A stretch of DNA of 64,000 bases from Sinorhizobium sp. RAC02. Lineage in GTDB: Bacteria > Pseudomonadota > Alphaproteobacteria > Rhizobiales > Rhizobiaceae. The DNA is taken from contig NZ_CP016450.1 of NCBI RefSeq assembly GCF_001713395.1, positions 496,001 to 560,000 of the forward strand. The letters run 5' to 3'. Of this stretch, positions 33,475 to 43,302 are shown one piece after another. The notes beneath the pieces were generated by a model, which had not been told where the DNA came from, made no database searches, and worked only from the letters and a program-made list of their open reading frames with translations. The position numbers and the translations under genes are program-made. Positions within the stretch are counted from its first letter, which is position 1; each line of letters begins with the position of its first letter.

Positions 33475-35834
33475 TGTCCGTGAGCGCAAAGGCCGTGCTC
33501 TTCGGCCTCGCCCTTTCTCTTGCCGTCTCGGTCGCCTTCGCACAGGAGGGATCGACGCCCTTCGACATGTCGGGGGAGCGCGGCCCGAGCGTTGAAAAGA
33601 CGCCGGAGCAAGGTGGTGCCGGTGTCACGGCGAAGGATGTCGCCAAGGACGTGCAGGTGCCGGAAAAGAAGGCGGCTACGCCCGACCTTGCCACCCGACG
33701 TTACATCATTCCCGCGCAGTCGCTGCTTCTCGAAGGCGAAACGGCCGGCCAGTCCTTCCCGGTCTTCCTCACCCCGCAACAGGCGGCCGGCGCGACGTCG
33801 ATCAGCCTCGGCTACTCCAACGCCGTCGTGATCGCGCCGGAATCCTCCAGGCTCACCGTCATCGTCAACGACGTCATGGTGGGGGAAATGCCGGTGCAAT
33901 CGGCGGAGGGGACGAAGGATGTCCGCTTCGACCTTCCGCCCGGCTTGCTGCGGCCGGGTGTCAACCGGGTCAGCTTCAACGCCATCCACCGTCATCGCAC
34001 CGACTGCACGATCCGCTCCACCTATGACCTGTGGACGGCGCTCGATCCCGCGCGCACCTATCTCACCGTGCCGGCGGACACCAGTGGCCGGTTGCTGACG
34101 ACGGACGATATCGCCGCCATCGGCCTCGGCCCGACCGGGCAAACGAAATTTGTCATGGTCGTGCCGGAAATGGGCCAGCCCGCCAGCACCAATGCGTTGA
34201 TGCGTCTCAGCCAGGGCCTGGCGCTGATGGCAAAGATGCCGAACCAGACGTTTGCCGTCGTCAATGCACTGCCGGCGACGGCCGCCGCCGGCGAACTGAC
34301 GGTGCTGGTCGGCACGGCCGGCGATCTCGCCCCCCTTCTGCCGGGCCTGCCTGCCACGGCACGGACATCGGCCGTCGCCACCTTCGTGGATGCACCGGCC
34401 GGCGACCGCAAGGTCTTCGTCGTCAGCGGCCCCGACTGGCCATCGATCGAAGGGGCGGTGGAGGGAATGGTCTCGCCGATCGACCGCCCGCTCGGCGTTT
34501 CGCGCGAAGCCTTGAGCGTGCGTCAGCGCAATGCCAGTGAGATGCCGCTCCTGACCGGTGCCACCACGCGCACGCTGGCCTCCTTCGGCGCGCGCACCAG
34601 CGAATTCAGCGGGCGCCGTTTCCGCACCGGTTTCGATCTCGGCATTCCATCGGATTTCTACGCCGACGCCTATGGCGAGGCGACGCTGCTGCTCGATGCG
34701 GCCTATTCGCCAGAGGTGCTGCCCGGCAGCCATGTGGACATCTATGTCAATGGCAACATCGCCTCGACGGTGCCGATCACCAACCGCAATGGCGGTATCT
34801 TCCGCCACCTGCCGATCCGCGTGACCATGCGGCATTTCCGGCCAGGGCCGAATCGTATCGATATCGAGGCGGTTCTTATGACCCAGGCGGACACGGTCTG
34901 CGCGCCCGGCGCCAGCGCGCTGGCGGAGCCGCGCTTTGCGCTTTTCGATACGTCAGAGTTCCGGACGCCGCGCTTTGCCCGCATCGGGCAATTGCCGAAC
35001 CTCGCCGCACTTTCGGGAACCGGCTTTCCCTACAATGGCCAGGCCGATCCGACCGCGCTCTATCTCGATCGCCTCGACGCCGCGACGCTGTCGACGGGCG
35101 CCACCTTCCTCGGCAAGATGGCGGTTGCGAGCGGGCGCACGCTGCTGGTCCGGCCGGAAGCGTCGGCACTGGCGATCGGCGAACGCAACGCCGTCCTGAT
35201 CGGCACCATTTCCCAGCTTCCGCCGCTGGTGCTTAGCCAGACCCATATCGCCGCCGAAAGCGCCTCTTCCTGGGGGGCGCAGGTCGCGGGCGAGGGGCGC
35301 AAGGAAGCGACACGGGAGACGTTCGATTCGTGGCAATCACGGGTGCGGGAAGGCTCGTGGAACGGACAGATTACCGCGCTCGAAACCTGGCTGCAGGAGA
35401 CGCTCGACATTTCGATTTCCTCGCTTCGCCTGCTGCCGGGCGAGGAGGCGCCGATCGAGCCCGACGATACCGCACGCTTCTTCATTGCGCAGGGCGACAG
35501 TCCCGAGCGTACGGCGACCTGGACGGTGCTGTCAGCGCCGACCGGTGCGGATCTTGAGGCCGGCATGGCCGCGGTGGCGCAGGATCTTCGCTGGCAGCAG
35601 CTCGACGGTCATGTCAGCCTGGACAGCAAGAGCTCGGAAGCGCTGGACACGCGGGCGGTAAGCCGCACCCGATTCGTCGCCACCCAGCCCTGGAGTTTTG
35701 CCAACATGCGGCTTGTCGCCGCGAACTGGCTCTCCTCCAACATTCTCGCCTATGCGGCGGTGTTCTGTGTCCTGTCGATCCTGCTCGGTATCGCCACGTC
35801 GGGGCTTTTGCGGCGCTTCGGACGAGAATCCTGA
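33474..35834 (+). CDS. bcsB: Cellulose synthase regulatory/periplasmic subunit BcsB
   Basis: BcsB is 786 residues from the ATG at 33474, which shares a base with the bcsA stop and follows GGGGGAGG. It has a signal peptide ('LFGLALSLAVSVAFA'), a large periplasmic region with paired carbohydrate-binding/flavodoxin-like modules, and a C-terminal membrane anchor ('ILAYAAVFCVLSILLGIATSGLL') that packs against BcsA. It guides the nascent glucan across the periplasm. Both its length and the anchor suit the family. Confidence 0.93.
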   Translation: MSVSAKAVLFGLALSLAVSVAFAQEGSTPFDMSGERGPSVEKTPEQGGAGVTAKDVAKDVQVPEKKAATPDLATRRYIIPAQSLLLEGETAGQSFPVFLTPQQAAGATSISLGYSNAVVIAPESSRLTVIVNDVMVGEMPVQSAEGTKDVRFDLPPGLLRPGVNRVSFNAIHRHRTDCTIRSTYDLWTALDPARTYLTVPADTSGRLLTTDDIAAIGLGPTGQTKFVMVVPEMGQPASTNALMRLSQGLALMAKMPNQTFAVVNALPATAAAGELTVLVGTAGDLAPLLPGLPATARTSAVATFVDAPAGDRKVFVVSGPDWPSIEGAVEGMVSPIDRPLGVSREALSVRQRNASEMPLLTGATTRTLASFGARTSEFSGRRFRTGFDLGIPSDFYADAYGEATLLLDAAYSPEVLPGSHVDIYVNGNIASTVPITNRNGGIFRHLPIRVTMRHFRPGPNRIDIEAVLMTQADTVCAPGASALAEPRFALFDTSEFRTPRFARIGQLPNLAALSGTGFPYNGQADPTALYLDRLDAATLSTGATFLGKMAVASGRTLLVRPEASALAIGERNAVLIGTISQLPPLVLSQTHIAAESASSWGAQVAGEGRKEATRETFDSWQSRVREGSWNGQITALETWLQETLDISISSLRLLPGEEAPIEPDDTARFFIAQGDSPERTATWTVLSAPTGADLEAGMAAVAQDLRWQQLDGHVSLDSKSSEALDTRAVSRTRFVATQPWSFANMRLVAANWLSSNILAYAAVFCVLSILLGIATSGLLRRFGRES

Positions 35835-35992
35835 TCGGCTTGTTTACCGGCGGTTAACCCTATCGCGCTTTTATCAGGGCTGGTTGGCTCTTCTTGGGGG
35901 ACATGGCGACATGTCCCGGCGTTCCTGACGCATGGTGTCGTCGCGGTCCAAGCCGGAGTCGGATGTGAGTGATGTACCGAAGGAAATTCGGG

Positions 35993-38143
35993 ATGAAGTC
36001 GATCCTTATGGCGCTCGTCCTCGTCTCCGCCGGCGCGGCCAGCGTCGCAGGCGTGTCCTTCGGCGTGCCTGACGATCTGGTGAAGGGCCTGCCGCGTCTC
36101 GGACCGGACACCCACGGCGTCGCCACCGGCGAGGACGATAAGCAACCCCTGTCGGCAAAGCGGCCGCGCGTGGAGCTGGCCCAGGCCGGAGCCGGGCAGG
36201 CGCAGACGACACCCGCGGTCGAGACCACGCAGAACAAGCCCGTCGTTGACGAAAGCGCGCTACGCTACTTCGCGGCGCGCGGAGATACGGCCCGCCTCAA
36301 TGCCGAGATCGCCCGGCTGCGCACGCTCTATCCCACCTGGATACCGCCGGAAAACCCGCTCGCCGTGCCTGTCAACGAGGACAAGCAGCTTGAGGACATG
36401 TGGGCGCTGTACAGCCAGTCGCGTTATGCTGACGTGCGCGCGGCTATCGCCAAGCGCCAGCAGGAAGACCCGCAATGGACGCCGCCGGCCGATCTTGTCG
36501 ACCGTCTCGCCGTGGCGGAAAAGCGCGCCGAACTGGTGGCGGCCTCCAGTGCCGGCCGCAGCGAGGACGTCGTGCGCCTTGGTGCTGAAACGCCAAGCCT
36601 GCTGACCTGCTCGGACGCGGACGTGCTGTGGCGCGTCGCAGAGGCCTTCGTGAAGACTGATCGTGTCCAGCGCGCCAAGGATGCCTACGGCTACATGCTG
36701 GCCAATTGCACGGATGGGCCGATCCGGCTTGCAAGCGTGCAGAAGGCCTCGACCTTGCTCAATTATGCGGACATGCAGGACCTCCTTGCCCTTGAACGGA
36801 CCGGCGCTGACGGCGTCAAGGAATTCGATGCCATCCGTGCCGACCTCGCCCGCCGCTTCGTCGGCGACGGGGACGAGGACGCGACACTCACCGTAGCGCC
36901 CGCCTATCTGAAAATCGTCGAAAAGCTGGTGGCGGACGAGGGGCTTGCTTCCGACGCGCTGCTGCTCGGCTGGTACCATTTGCGCCGTGATCAGAATGCG
37001 GCGGCGGAACCGTTCTTCCGCAAGGCGCGTGCCGTCGAGGATTCCGCTTCGGCCTCGCAGGGCCTGGCGCTGATCCTGCTGGCGCGCAAGATGCCGGCCG
37101 AGGCCGAGGACGTGATGTATGCCTGGCGCACCAGCTCCGACCAGGCAATGCAGACCTACCTTGCCGCCACCACCAACCTCCTGGCGCTTGATCCGCCGAA
37201 GAAGATTGACGGCAAGGTACTGAACCGCATCGCGCAGGTCACGCTCGAGGAAAAACACCCGGAGACCGGCGAGCAGTTCGGCTGGTATGCGCTCGCCATG
37301 GACCAGCCGGCCACGGCCGAGGAATGGTTCGCGCTGGTGCTGAAATGGAAGGCGGATTACGAACCCGCTGCCTATGGCCTCGGTGTCGCGCGGCTGCGGC
37401 TTGAGAACGAGGCCGGCCTCGCCGCGGTCAAGCAGGCATGGGCCGGGCGGTCGGAGCGCATCGCTCGGCTTGGCGAACGCGACACGACCGATGACACAGC
37501 GCCCGTCCTGCGTGAGCGTGAGCCGCGCATTGTCCGCACCCAACGCCGCGTTCCTGTGCGGGAAATGGTCGAGGAAGTCTCCGAAAGGCCACAGCGCGCG
37601 GCGCGCACGACACGACGGGCCGGCGGCTCGACGGATTGCCGCAGTACGCGTGATCCGCGGGGGCTGGCGCCGGCAAGCGCGTTGTCGCTGGGTTGGTGCC
37701 TGATGGAGATTAACCGGCCGCTGGAAGCAGCACAGGCCTTCGAGGCAGCTCTGTCGGGCGAGGGGCGCACGCGCAGCGATGCCGCCTACGGCCAGAGCCT
37801 TGCCTACCTTCGCGCCGGCCTGACCAGCGATGCGGCCGTGGCGGCCACCAGGGCCAAGCTCGACCGCAGCCGCGGCGCCGAATTGCAGCTGGCGATCCTG
37901 TCCGACCGCGCGGTCAGCAGCTTCCGGGCCGGCCGTTATCGTGAAGCGCTGGTCTACCTGGATCAGCGGGCACACCTGCGCGCCGAGCCGACGGATCTCA
38001 TGGTGATGCGCGGCTACGCCTACAAGAATCTCGGCCTGCGCGACGATGCGCTTCGCCTCTTTGAAGCCCTTGGTGAGACCGGCCAGAGGGATGCGGTCCG
38101 CGCACTAGCCGAAATGCGCAATGAGCGAGACGGCCGCAAGTAA
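35993..38143 (+). CDS. Secreted TPR protein of the cellulose cluster
   Basis: The protein is 716 residues from the ATG at 35993, chosen because AAGGAA lies 7 bases upstream; an earlier GTG/ATG pair at 35969-35972 is possible. An N-terminal signal-like segment is followed by many helical TPR units (for example 'SLGWCLMEINRPLEAAQAFEAAL' and 'DLMVMRGYAYKNLGLRDDALRLFEALG'). An Arg-rich linker with repeated 'R-x-R' and 'RTQRRVPVREM' interrupts the repeats. It is not BcsC, as no outer-membrane barrel is present, and BcsZ (endoglucanase) is also missing from the cluster. It is probably a periplasmic scaffold for cellulose export. Confidence 0.75.
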   Translation: MKSILMALVLVSAGAASVAGVSFGVPDDLVKGLPRLGPDTHGVATGEDDKQPLSAKRPRVELAQAGAGQAQTTPAVETTQNKPVVDESALRYFAARGDTARLNAEIARLRTLYPTWIPPENPLAVPVNEDKQLEDMWALYSQSRYADVRAAIAKRQQEDPQWTPPADLVDRLAVAEKRAELVAASSAGRSEDVVRLGAETPSLLTCSDADVLWRVAEAFVKTDRVQRAKDAYGYMLANCTDGPIRLASVQKASTLLNYADMQDLLALERTGADGVKEFDAIRADLARRFVGDGDEDATLTVAPAYLKIVEKLVADEGLASDALLLGWYHLRRDQNAAAEPFFRKARAVEDSASASQGLALILLARKMPAEAEDVMYAWRTSSDQAMQTYLAATTNLLALDPPKKIDGKVLNRIAQVTLEEKHPETGEQFGWYALAMDQPATAEEWFALVLKWKADYEPAAYGLGVARLRLENEAGLAAVKQAWAGRSERIARLGERDTTDDTAPVLREREPRIVRTQRRVPVREMVEEVSERPQRAARTTRRAGGSTDCRSTRDPRGLAPASALSLGWCLMEINRPLEAAQAFEAALSGEGRTRSDAAYGQSLAYLRAGLTSDAAVAATRAKLDRSRGAELQLAILSDRAVSSFRAGRYREALVYLDQRAHLRAEPTDLMVMRGYAYKNLGLRDDALRLFEALGETGQRDAVRALAEMRNERDGRK

Positions 38144-38179
38144 CCGCTGTTTGGCCGCAAACCCTGTGGAGGATGCCGC

Positions 38180-38533
38180 ATGCGCCTGAAGCCTGCCGTC
38201 GCCCTCCTGTTCCTGCTCGCTCCACCGCTTGCCGCGGGTGAAGGCAGATACATCGTCTGTGACAACGGCCTTCGGTGCTTCAAGGCGCCATGCCCATCCT
38301 CGACCGTGTGGGAGCTGGCGACCGGGCAGGCGTTCAAAGGCAGTTACCCCGACATCAGCCGGCTTTCCGAGGCGGACCAGCAGCGCATCCGCGACACGGA
38401 CGCGCTCTATTTCGGCCGTCTGGTTCTGGCCGGCCGTGTCGAACGTCGCGAGCAAAACGGGTCGTCGCTCATCGTGACCGGCATCGAGCGCGCGACAACA
38501 AAGGCCGAGCGCCGGCACTGCCCGGCGGGCTAA
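38180..38533 (+). CDS. Small secreted cysteine-containing protein
   Basis: The product is 117 residues with a signal peptide ('LKPAVALLFLLAPPLAA') and a GGAGG ribosome site upstream. The mature part begins 'EGRYIVCDNGLRCFKAPCPSSTVWEL', with three Cys and a 'CFKAPCPS' signature resembling small DUF6748-like domains. The rest reads 'LVLAGRVERREQNGSSLIVTGIERA', a beta-rich core. It is likely periplasmic. Function is unknown. It follows the TPR gene by 36 bases and may be the last gene of that transcript. Its end overlaps the convergent GST gene by 4 bases. Confidence 0.6.
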   Translation: MRLKPAVALLFLLAPPLAAGEGRYIVCDNGLRCFKAPCPSSTVWELATGQAFKGSYPDISRLSEADQQRIRDTDALYFGRLVLAGRVERREQNGSSLIVTGIERATTKAERRHCPAG

Positions 38534-39189
38534 TCCCGGTCGGGAGCCCCAAGCGGAAAGAACGATCGATAGGGCCGGCCCTCGTCCACGGCGCGGGCAA
38601 AGGACGGCCGCGCCAGCAGGCGTCGGCGATAGGCGTGCACGTGGGTGAAGGCCGGGTCGATGGCGTGCGTCCAGTCCGCATAGAACAGGAAAGGGGCGGC
38701 TGCGCAGTCGGCGAGTGTGAAGGCATCACCGCAGGCCCAGAGCCGGTTTTCCATATGCCGGTCCAGCCAGGCATAGGCGCGCGCCAGCATCTCACGTGCC
38801 TCGTTGTCACCATAGGGGTCTCGGTCCGTTTCCGGCCGGATCGAGTTGAAGACGATCCGCTGTTGCGGTGTCGAAATGTAGTTGTCGAAGAAGCGGTCGA
38901 GCATGCGCACCTCGATTGCCGCCTTCGGGTCGTCCGGAATGAGCTTGACCGGGCCGGGATAATACAGCCCGAGATATTCGATGAGGACGGTTGCCTCCAT
39001 GAGCGTGCGGTCACCATCGACGAGAATGGGAAAGCGCTTGATCGGCCAGCGCGTCTCGAACTCCGCGAGCGTGTCCGGGTCATTGTGGTCGAGCATGCGA
39101 TACTCGAACTCGGTGCCGTTTTCATAAAGCGCCGTCAGCACTTTCTGGCAGTAGCTCGAAAATGGGTGGGCATACAGAACGGGCTTCAT
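38530..39189 (-). CDS. Glutathione S-transferase-like protein
   Basis: The protein is 219 residues from the ATG at 39189, behind GGAGGAGATC. The N-terminal thioredoxin-like domain opens 'MKPVLYAHPFSSYCQKVLTAL', with a Ser/Tyr/Cys active-site region; the Cys in 'SSYCQKV' could act as a catalytic residue as in omega/beta-like classes. The helical C-terminal domain includes 'RAYAWLDRHMENRLWACGDAFTLADC', the usual N-capping box region. Substrate is unknown; the class cannot be set by eye. A promoter with an embedded dyad lies upstream. Confidence 0.82.
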   Translation of the reverse strand: MKPVLYAHPFSSYCQKVLTALYENGTEFEYRMLDHNDPDTLAEFETRWPIKRFPILVDGDRTLMEATVLIEYLGLYYPGPVKLIPDDPKAAIEVRMLDRFFDNYISTPQQRIVFNSIRPETDRDPYGDNEAREMLARAYAWLDRHMENRLWACGDAFTLADCAAAPFLFYADWTHAIDPAFTHVHAYRRRLLARPSFARAVDEGRPYRSFFPLGAPDRD

Positions 39190-39215
39190 GGTGATCTCCT
39201 CCATCCGGTAGGCCC

Positions 39216-39246
39216 TTTATCGCAATACTGATTGCATTTTGCAATC
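39216..39246 (-). promoter_or_regulatory. Candidate promoter with embedded dyad for the GST-like gene
   Basis: Reading the minus strand, TTGCAA (39244-39239) and GATAAA (39221-39216) are separated by 17 bases. A perfect GATTGC/GCAATC dyad with a 5-base centre covers 39230-39246, overlapping the -35 box. This looks like a repressible promoter. The regulator is not identified. The rest of 39190-39484 holds no other gene. Confidence 0.45.
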
Positions 39247-39484
39247 GGTTATTTCAACGGAAACAGCGCCGCCACCGGACGGATTTCGTATTTCTGCCGG
39301 AACGAATATACTCCGGGGAGCGCGTTTCCCCCCGATATCCGTTCCATGCGGCGGGTGTTTGGCGATGCGTGTTTTGCCGGTTTCGCACCGAAAGAGAACC
39401 TGTTTTGCGAACTATCCGGGCATTGTTGACTAACTCTACTAATTCAATAGGGTTTTAGACGGGATAAGCATCCAGGAGGTTGAG

Positions 39485-40510
39485 ATGTCGATTTTGGTAA
39501 AACGGGTAGGGGCTTTGCTTCTTGGGGTCGGGCTTGCGCTCGGCAGCGTCACGACAGCGTTCGCGGAAACGACGCTGCTCAATGTGTCGTATGACCCGAC
39601 GCGCGAACTCTACAAGGACTACAACGAAGCCTTTGCAAAGCATTGGAAGGCCGAGACGGGCGAAGACGTCACGGTGCAGCAGTCGCATGGCGGCTCGGGC
39701 AAGCAGGCCCGTGCGGTGATCGACGGCCTTGAGGCCGACGTCGTGACGCTGGCGCTCGAAAGCGATATCAACGCCATCGTCGAAAAGAGCGGCAAGATCG
39801 CCAAGGATTGGCGTGGCAAGCTGCCGAACAACTCCTCGCCCTATACCTCGACCATCGTGTTCCTGGTGCGCAAGGGCAACCCCAAGGGCATCCATAACTG
39901 GGGCGATCTGGTGAAGGGCGACGTGCAGATCGTCACGCCGAACCCGAAGACCTCGGGTGGTGCGCGCTGGAACTATCTTGCAGCCTGGGCCTGGGCCAAC
40001 CAGGAATTCGGCGGCGACCAGGACAAGATCAAGGGCTACATCGCTGAGCTCTTCAAGCGGGCGCCGGTTCTCGACACGGGTGCACGCGGTTCGCTGACCA
40101 CCTTCGCGCAGCGCCAGATCGGTGACGTTCTGCTCGCCTGGGAAAACGAAGCCTATCTCGCCGGTGCCGAATTCGGCGCGGACTCCTTCGACATCGTCGC
40201 GCCGCCGATCTCGATCCTGGCGGAACCGCCGGTCGCCGTCGTCGATGGCAATGTCGATGCCAAAGGTACCCGCAAGCAGGCGGAAGCCTACCTCGCCTAC
40301 CTCTATTCCGAGGAAGGCCAGAACATCGCAGCAAAACACTTTTACCGTCCGTCGAAGCGGGAAGTGGTGAAGCCCGAGTTGCTGCAACAGCTTCCCGACA
40401 TTAAGCTGGTGACGATCGACGATCCGATCTTCGGCGGCTGGGTGAAAGCACAGCCCGAGCATTTCGGTGACGGCGGCGTCTTCGACCAGATCTACAAGCC
40501 GGGGAACTGA
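39485..40510 (+). CDS. Sulfate/thiosulfate ABC importer binding protein
   Basis: The protein is 341 residues with a signal peptide ending near 'VTTAFA' and a perfect CAGGAGG ribosome site. Family motifs of Sbp/CysP are clear: '[17 protein letters not shown]', '[23 protein letters not shown]' and '[20 protein letters not shown]'. It captures sulfate (and possibly thiosulfate) in the periplasm. It is the first gene of a four-gene operon. An AT-rich imperfect dyad, 'CTACTAATTCAATAG', lies 40-55 bases upstream and may be a sulfur-responsive operator. I cannot tell sbp from cysP. Confidence 0.93.
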   Translation: MSILVKRVGALLLGVGLALGSVTTAFAETTLLNVSYDPTRELYKDYNEAFAKHWKAETGEDVTVQQSHGGSGKQARAVIDGLEADVVTLALESDINAIVEKSGKIAKDWRGKLPNNSSPYTSTIVFLVRKGNPKGIHNWGDLVKGDVQIVTPNPKTSGGARWNYLAAWAWANQEFGGDQDKIKGYIAELFKRAPVLDTGARGSLTTFAQRQIGDVLLAWENEAYLAGAEFGADSFDIVAPPISILAEPPVAVVDGNVDAKGTRKQAEAYLAYLYSEEGQNIAAKHFYRPSKREVVKPELLQQLPDIKLVTIDDPIFGGWVKAQPEHFGDGGVFDQIYKPGN

Positions 40511-40515
40511 GACCT

Positions 40516-41379
40516 TTGACGACATCTGCTGCTGCTTCGGTGCGGTGGCGACTGAGACAGCCGAGTGTCATTCCGGGTTTCGGACTGACGCTCGGCTTTT
40601 CGCTCGCTTATCTGACCCTCATCATTCTTATCCCGCTCGCCGGCCTCGTCTGGCGCTCCGCCTCCCTGTCTGGGGAGGAATTTTTTGCAATCCTTGCCGA
40701 CGAACGCACGATCAAGGCGCTGGAGATTTCCTTCGGCACGGCCTTCATCGCAGCCCTCGTCAATGTCGTCTTCGGCGTCATCGTCGCCTGGGTTATCGTG
40801 CGCTACGAGTTCCCCGGCCGGCGCATCGTCGATGCGGTGGTGGACCTGCCGTTTGCGCTGCCGACGGCGGTTGCCGGTATCGCGCTTGCCGCGCTCTATG
40901 CGCCGAACGGCTGGATCGGCCAGCTGTTGAACGTTTTTGGCATCAAGGCGGCCTTCAACCCGACCGGCATCGTCATCGCGCTCGTCTTCATCGGCCTTCC
41001 CTTCGTGGTGCGCACGGTGCAGCCCATCATGGAAGAGATCGACCGCGAGGTGGAGGAGGCGGCAGCGACGCTTGGCGCCAACCGTTTCCAGACGGTGCGC
41101 CGCGTGCTGCTTCCGGGCCTCGCGCCAGCGATCCTGACGGGTTTCGCGCTCGCCTTCGCCCGCGGCGTCGGTGAATACGGCTCCGTCATCTTCATCGCCG
41201 GCAACATCCCCTACGTTTCGGAAATCGCGCCGCTCCTCATCGTCATCCGGCTGGAGGAGTTCAACTACGGTGCTGCGACGGCGATTGCGACGATCATGCT
41301 GGCGCTGTCCTTCGTCATGCTGCTCGTCATCAATCTCATTCAGGCCTGGAGCCGCAGGAGGTACGGTCATGGCGCATAA
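40516..41379 (+). CDS. cysT: Sulfate ABC importer permease CysT (CysU)
   Basis: The permease is 287 residues, starting at a TTG 5 bases after the binding-protein stop with GGGGAA upstream. It has six transmembrane helices and the EAA loop '[25 protein letters not shown]'. The CysT signature '[17 protein letters not shown]' is present. It overlaps the cysW start by 11 bases, so translation is coupled. With CysW it forms the membrane channel. Confidence 0.93.
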   Translation: MTTSAAASVRWRLRQPSVIPGFGLTLGFSLAYLTLIILIPLAGLVWRSASLSGEEFFAILADERTIKALEISFGTAFIAALVNVVFGVIVAWVIVRYEFPGRRIVDAVVDLPFALPTAVAGIALAALYAPNGWIGQLLNVFGIKAAFNPTGIVIALVFIGLPFVVRTVQPIMEEIDREVEEAAATLGANRFQTVRRVLLPGLAPAILTGFALAFARGVGEYGSVIFIAGNIPYVSEIAPLLIVIRLEEFNYGAATAIATIMLALSFVMLLVINLIQAWSRRRYGHGA

Positions 41380-42229
41380 TCCTCGCCGCCTGCGTTCGCC
41401 GACCACCGAGGCACCCTTCGCCCGTTATACGCTGATGGCAATCGCCTTCCTGTTTCTGGCGCTCTTCCTGCTGCTACCGCTCGCCGCCGTCTTCATCGAG
41501 GCTTTCCGAAAGGGGAGCGGGGAGTTTTTCACCGCCTTCGGTGATCCCGATACGCTTGCCGCCATTCGGCTGACGCTGCTGGTGGCGGTCATCGCCGTGC
41601 CGCTCAATCTCGTCTTCGGCGTGGCGGCGGCCTGGGCCATCGCCAAGTTCGAGTTCAAGGGCAAGGCATTCCTCACCACGCTCATCGACCTGCCGTTCTC
41701 GGTCTCGCCGGTCATTTCGGGCCTGGTCTATGTTCTGCTCTTCGGCGCGGGCAGCGTGCTCGGGCCCTGGCTGAAGAGCCATGGCATCGAGATCCTGTTC
41801 GCCGTGCCGGGCATCGTGCTGGCCACCATCTTCGTGACCTTTCCCTTCGTTGCGCGCGAACTGATCCCGTTGATGCAGGAACAGGGCACCGGCGACGAGG
41901 AGGCGGCGCTGTCGCTTGGCGCCTCCGGCTGGCAGACCTTCTGGTACGTAACGCTCCCCAACATCAAATGGGGGCTGCTGTACGGCGTGCTGCTCTGTAA
42001 TGCGCGCGCCATGGGCGAGTTCGGGGCGGTCTCGGTGGTCTCCGGCCATATCCGTGGGCTGACCAACACGATGCCGCTGCATGTGGAGATTCTCTACAAC
42101 GAGTACAATTTCGTCGCCGCTTTCGCGGTGGCGTCGCTGCTCGCCGCGCTGGCCCTCGTGACGCTCGTCGTCAAGACGGCCCTCGAACTTCACTACGGCG
42201 CGGAAATCGCCGCCGGCCGCAAGCATTGA
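41369..42229 (+). CDS. cysW: Sulfate ABC importer permease CysW
   Basis: The permease is 286 residues from the ATG at 41369 inside the cysT 3' end, with CAGGAGG upstream; the longer frame starting at 41171 is not protein-like. It contains '[27 protein letters not shown]' as EAA loop and the CysW signature '[20 protein letters not shown]'. It has six helices, and is followed 20 bases later by cysA. Confidence 0.93.
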   Translation: MAHNPRRLRSPTTEAPFARYTLMAIAFLFLALFLLLPLAAVFIEAFRKGSGEFFTAFGDPDTLAAIRLTLLVAVIAVPLNLVFGVAAAWAIAKFEFKGKAFLTTLIDLPFSVSPVISGLVYVLLFGAGSVLGPWLKSHGIEILFAVPGIVLATIFVTFPFVARELIPLMQEQGTGDEEAALSLGASGWQTFWYVTLPNIKWGLLYGVLLCNARAMGEFGAVSVVSGHIRGLTNTMPLHVEILYNEYNFVAAFAVASLLAALALVTLVVKTALELHYGAEIAAGRKH

Positions 42230-42249
42230 ATTGAAAGGCAACGCCCTCA

Positions 42250-43302
42250 ATGGACGTCAGTGTTAAAAACATCCGCAAGGAATTCGACCGCTACCCGGCG
42301 CTGAACGATGTCTCGCTCGACATCCGTTCGGGCGAACTGATCGCGCTGCTCGGCCCCTCAGGCTCCGGCAAGACGACGCTGCTCCGCCTCATCGCCGGTC
42401 TCGAAACGCCGACACGCGGCAGCATCTTCTTCGGCGCGGAGGATGCCTCGCACAGGACCGTGCAGGAGCGCCATGTCGGCTTCGTCTTCCAGCACTATGC
42501 GCTGTTTCGTCATATGACGGTCGCCGACAACATCGCCTTCGGCCTGACGGTGCGTCCGCGCGGGCAGCGGCCGCCGAAAACCGAAATCCGTCGCCGCGTC
42601 GCGGATCTCCTGGAGATGGTGCAGCTCTCGGGCCTCGAAAAGCGCTACCCGAACCAGCTTTCCGGCGGCCAGCGCCAGCGCGTGGCATTGGCGCGCGCCA
42701 TGGCGATCGAGCCGAAGGTTCTGCTGCTCGACGAACCGTTTGGCGCGCTCGATGCCAAGGTGCGGAAGGAGCTGCGCCGCTGGCTGCGCGAATTCCACGA
42801 CCGCACCGGCCACACCACGGTTTTCGTCACGCATGACCAGGAAGAAGCCCTCGAACTTGCCGACCGCGTTGTCGTCATGAGCCAGGGCAAGATCGAGCAG
42901 GTCGGCTCCTCCGACGATGTCTATGACCGGCCGAACTCGCCCTTTGTCTTCTCCTTCATCGGCGACAGCGCCCATGTGCCGGTCAACGTGGCGGACAACA
43001 CGGTCCGCTTCCAGGATGAGCCCATCGGCATTGCCCCGCGCCCCAACGACATTGCGTCGGGAACCGGCACGCTGTTCTTCCGCCCGCAGGACGTGACGCT
43101 TGTCAGCGATCCGGCAGCACTTGCTCTGGAGGGCCGCGTCGCAACCTCCCGGCGCCTTGCCGGAACGCGCATTGCCGACCTTGACATCGGCAAGCCCGGC
43201 GAGCCGCATCATGTCGAGATCGAAGTGCCGCTCGACGCCCTGGCGGCGACCGGAACGACGATCCGTTTCCGGCCAACCCGGTGGAAGCTGTTTGCCGAGT
43301 AA
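42250..43302 (+). CDS. cysA: Sulfate ABC importer ATPase CysA
   Basis: The ATPase is 350 residues. Walker A 'GPSGSGKTT', Q-loop 'FVFQHYALF', signature '[15 protein letters not shown]', Walker B '[11 protein letters not shown]' and 'VTHDQEEA' are intact. The C-terminal ~110 residues form a TOBE/CysA-specific domain ('[11 protein letters not shown]'). It powers CysTW. The product closes a complete sulfate uptake operon; no thiosulfate-specific or assimilation gene is linked in the window. Confidence 0.94.
   Translation: MDVSVKNIRKEFDRYPALNDVSLDIRSGELIALLGPSGSGKTTLLRLIAGLETPTRGSIFFGAEDASHRTVQERHVGFVFQHYALFRHMTVADNIAFGLTVRPRGQRPPKTEIRRRVADLLEMVQLSGLEKRYPNQLSGGQRQRVALARAMAIEPKVLLLDEPFGALDAKVRKELRRWLREFHDRTGHTTVFVTHDQEEALELADRVVVMSQGKIEQVGSSDDVYDRPNSPFVFSFIGDSAHVPVNVADNTVRFQDEPIGIAPRPNDIASGTGTLFFRPQDVTLVSDPAALALEGRVATSRRLAGTRIADLDIGKPGEPHHVEIEVPLDALAATGTTIRFRPTRWKLFAE

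Noticed and set aside
31042..33543. An 833-codon minus-strand opening opposite bcsA
   Set aside because: It is composed mainly of Arg, Ala, Glu and His residues without domains, while the plus strand carries all BcsA catalytic motifs.
39239..39433. A 64-codon plus-strand opening upstream of the sulfate operon
   Set aside because: It has no ribosome site, overlaps the GST promoter and has no coding appearance.
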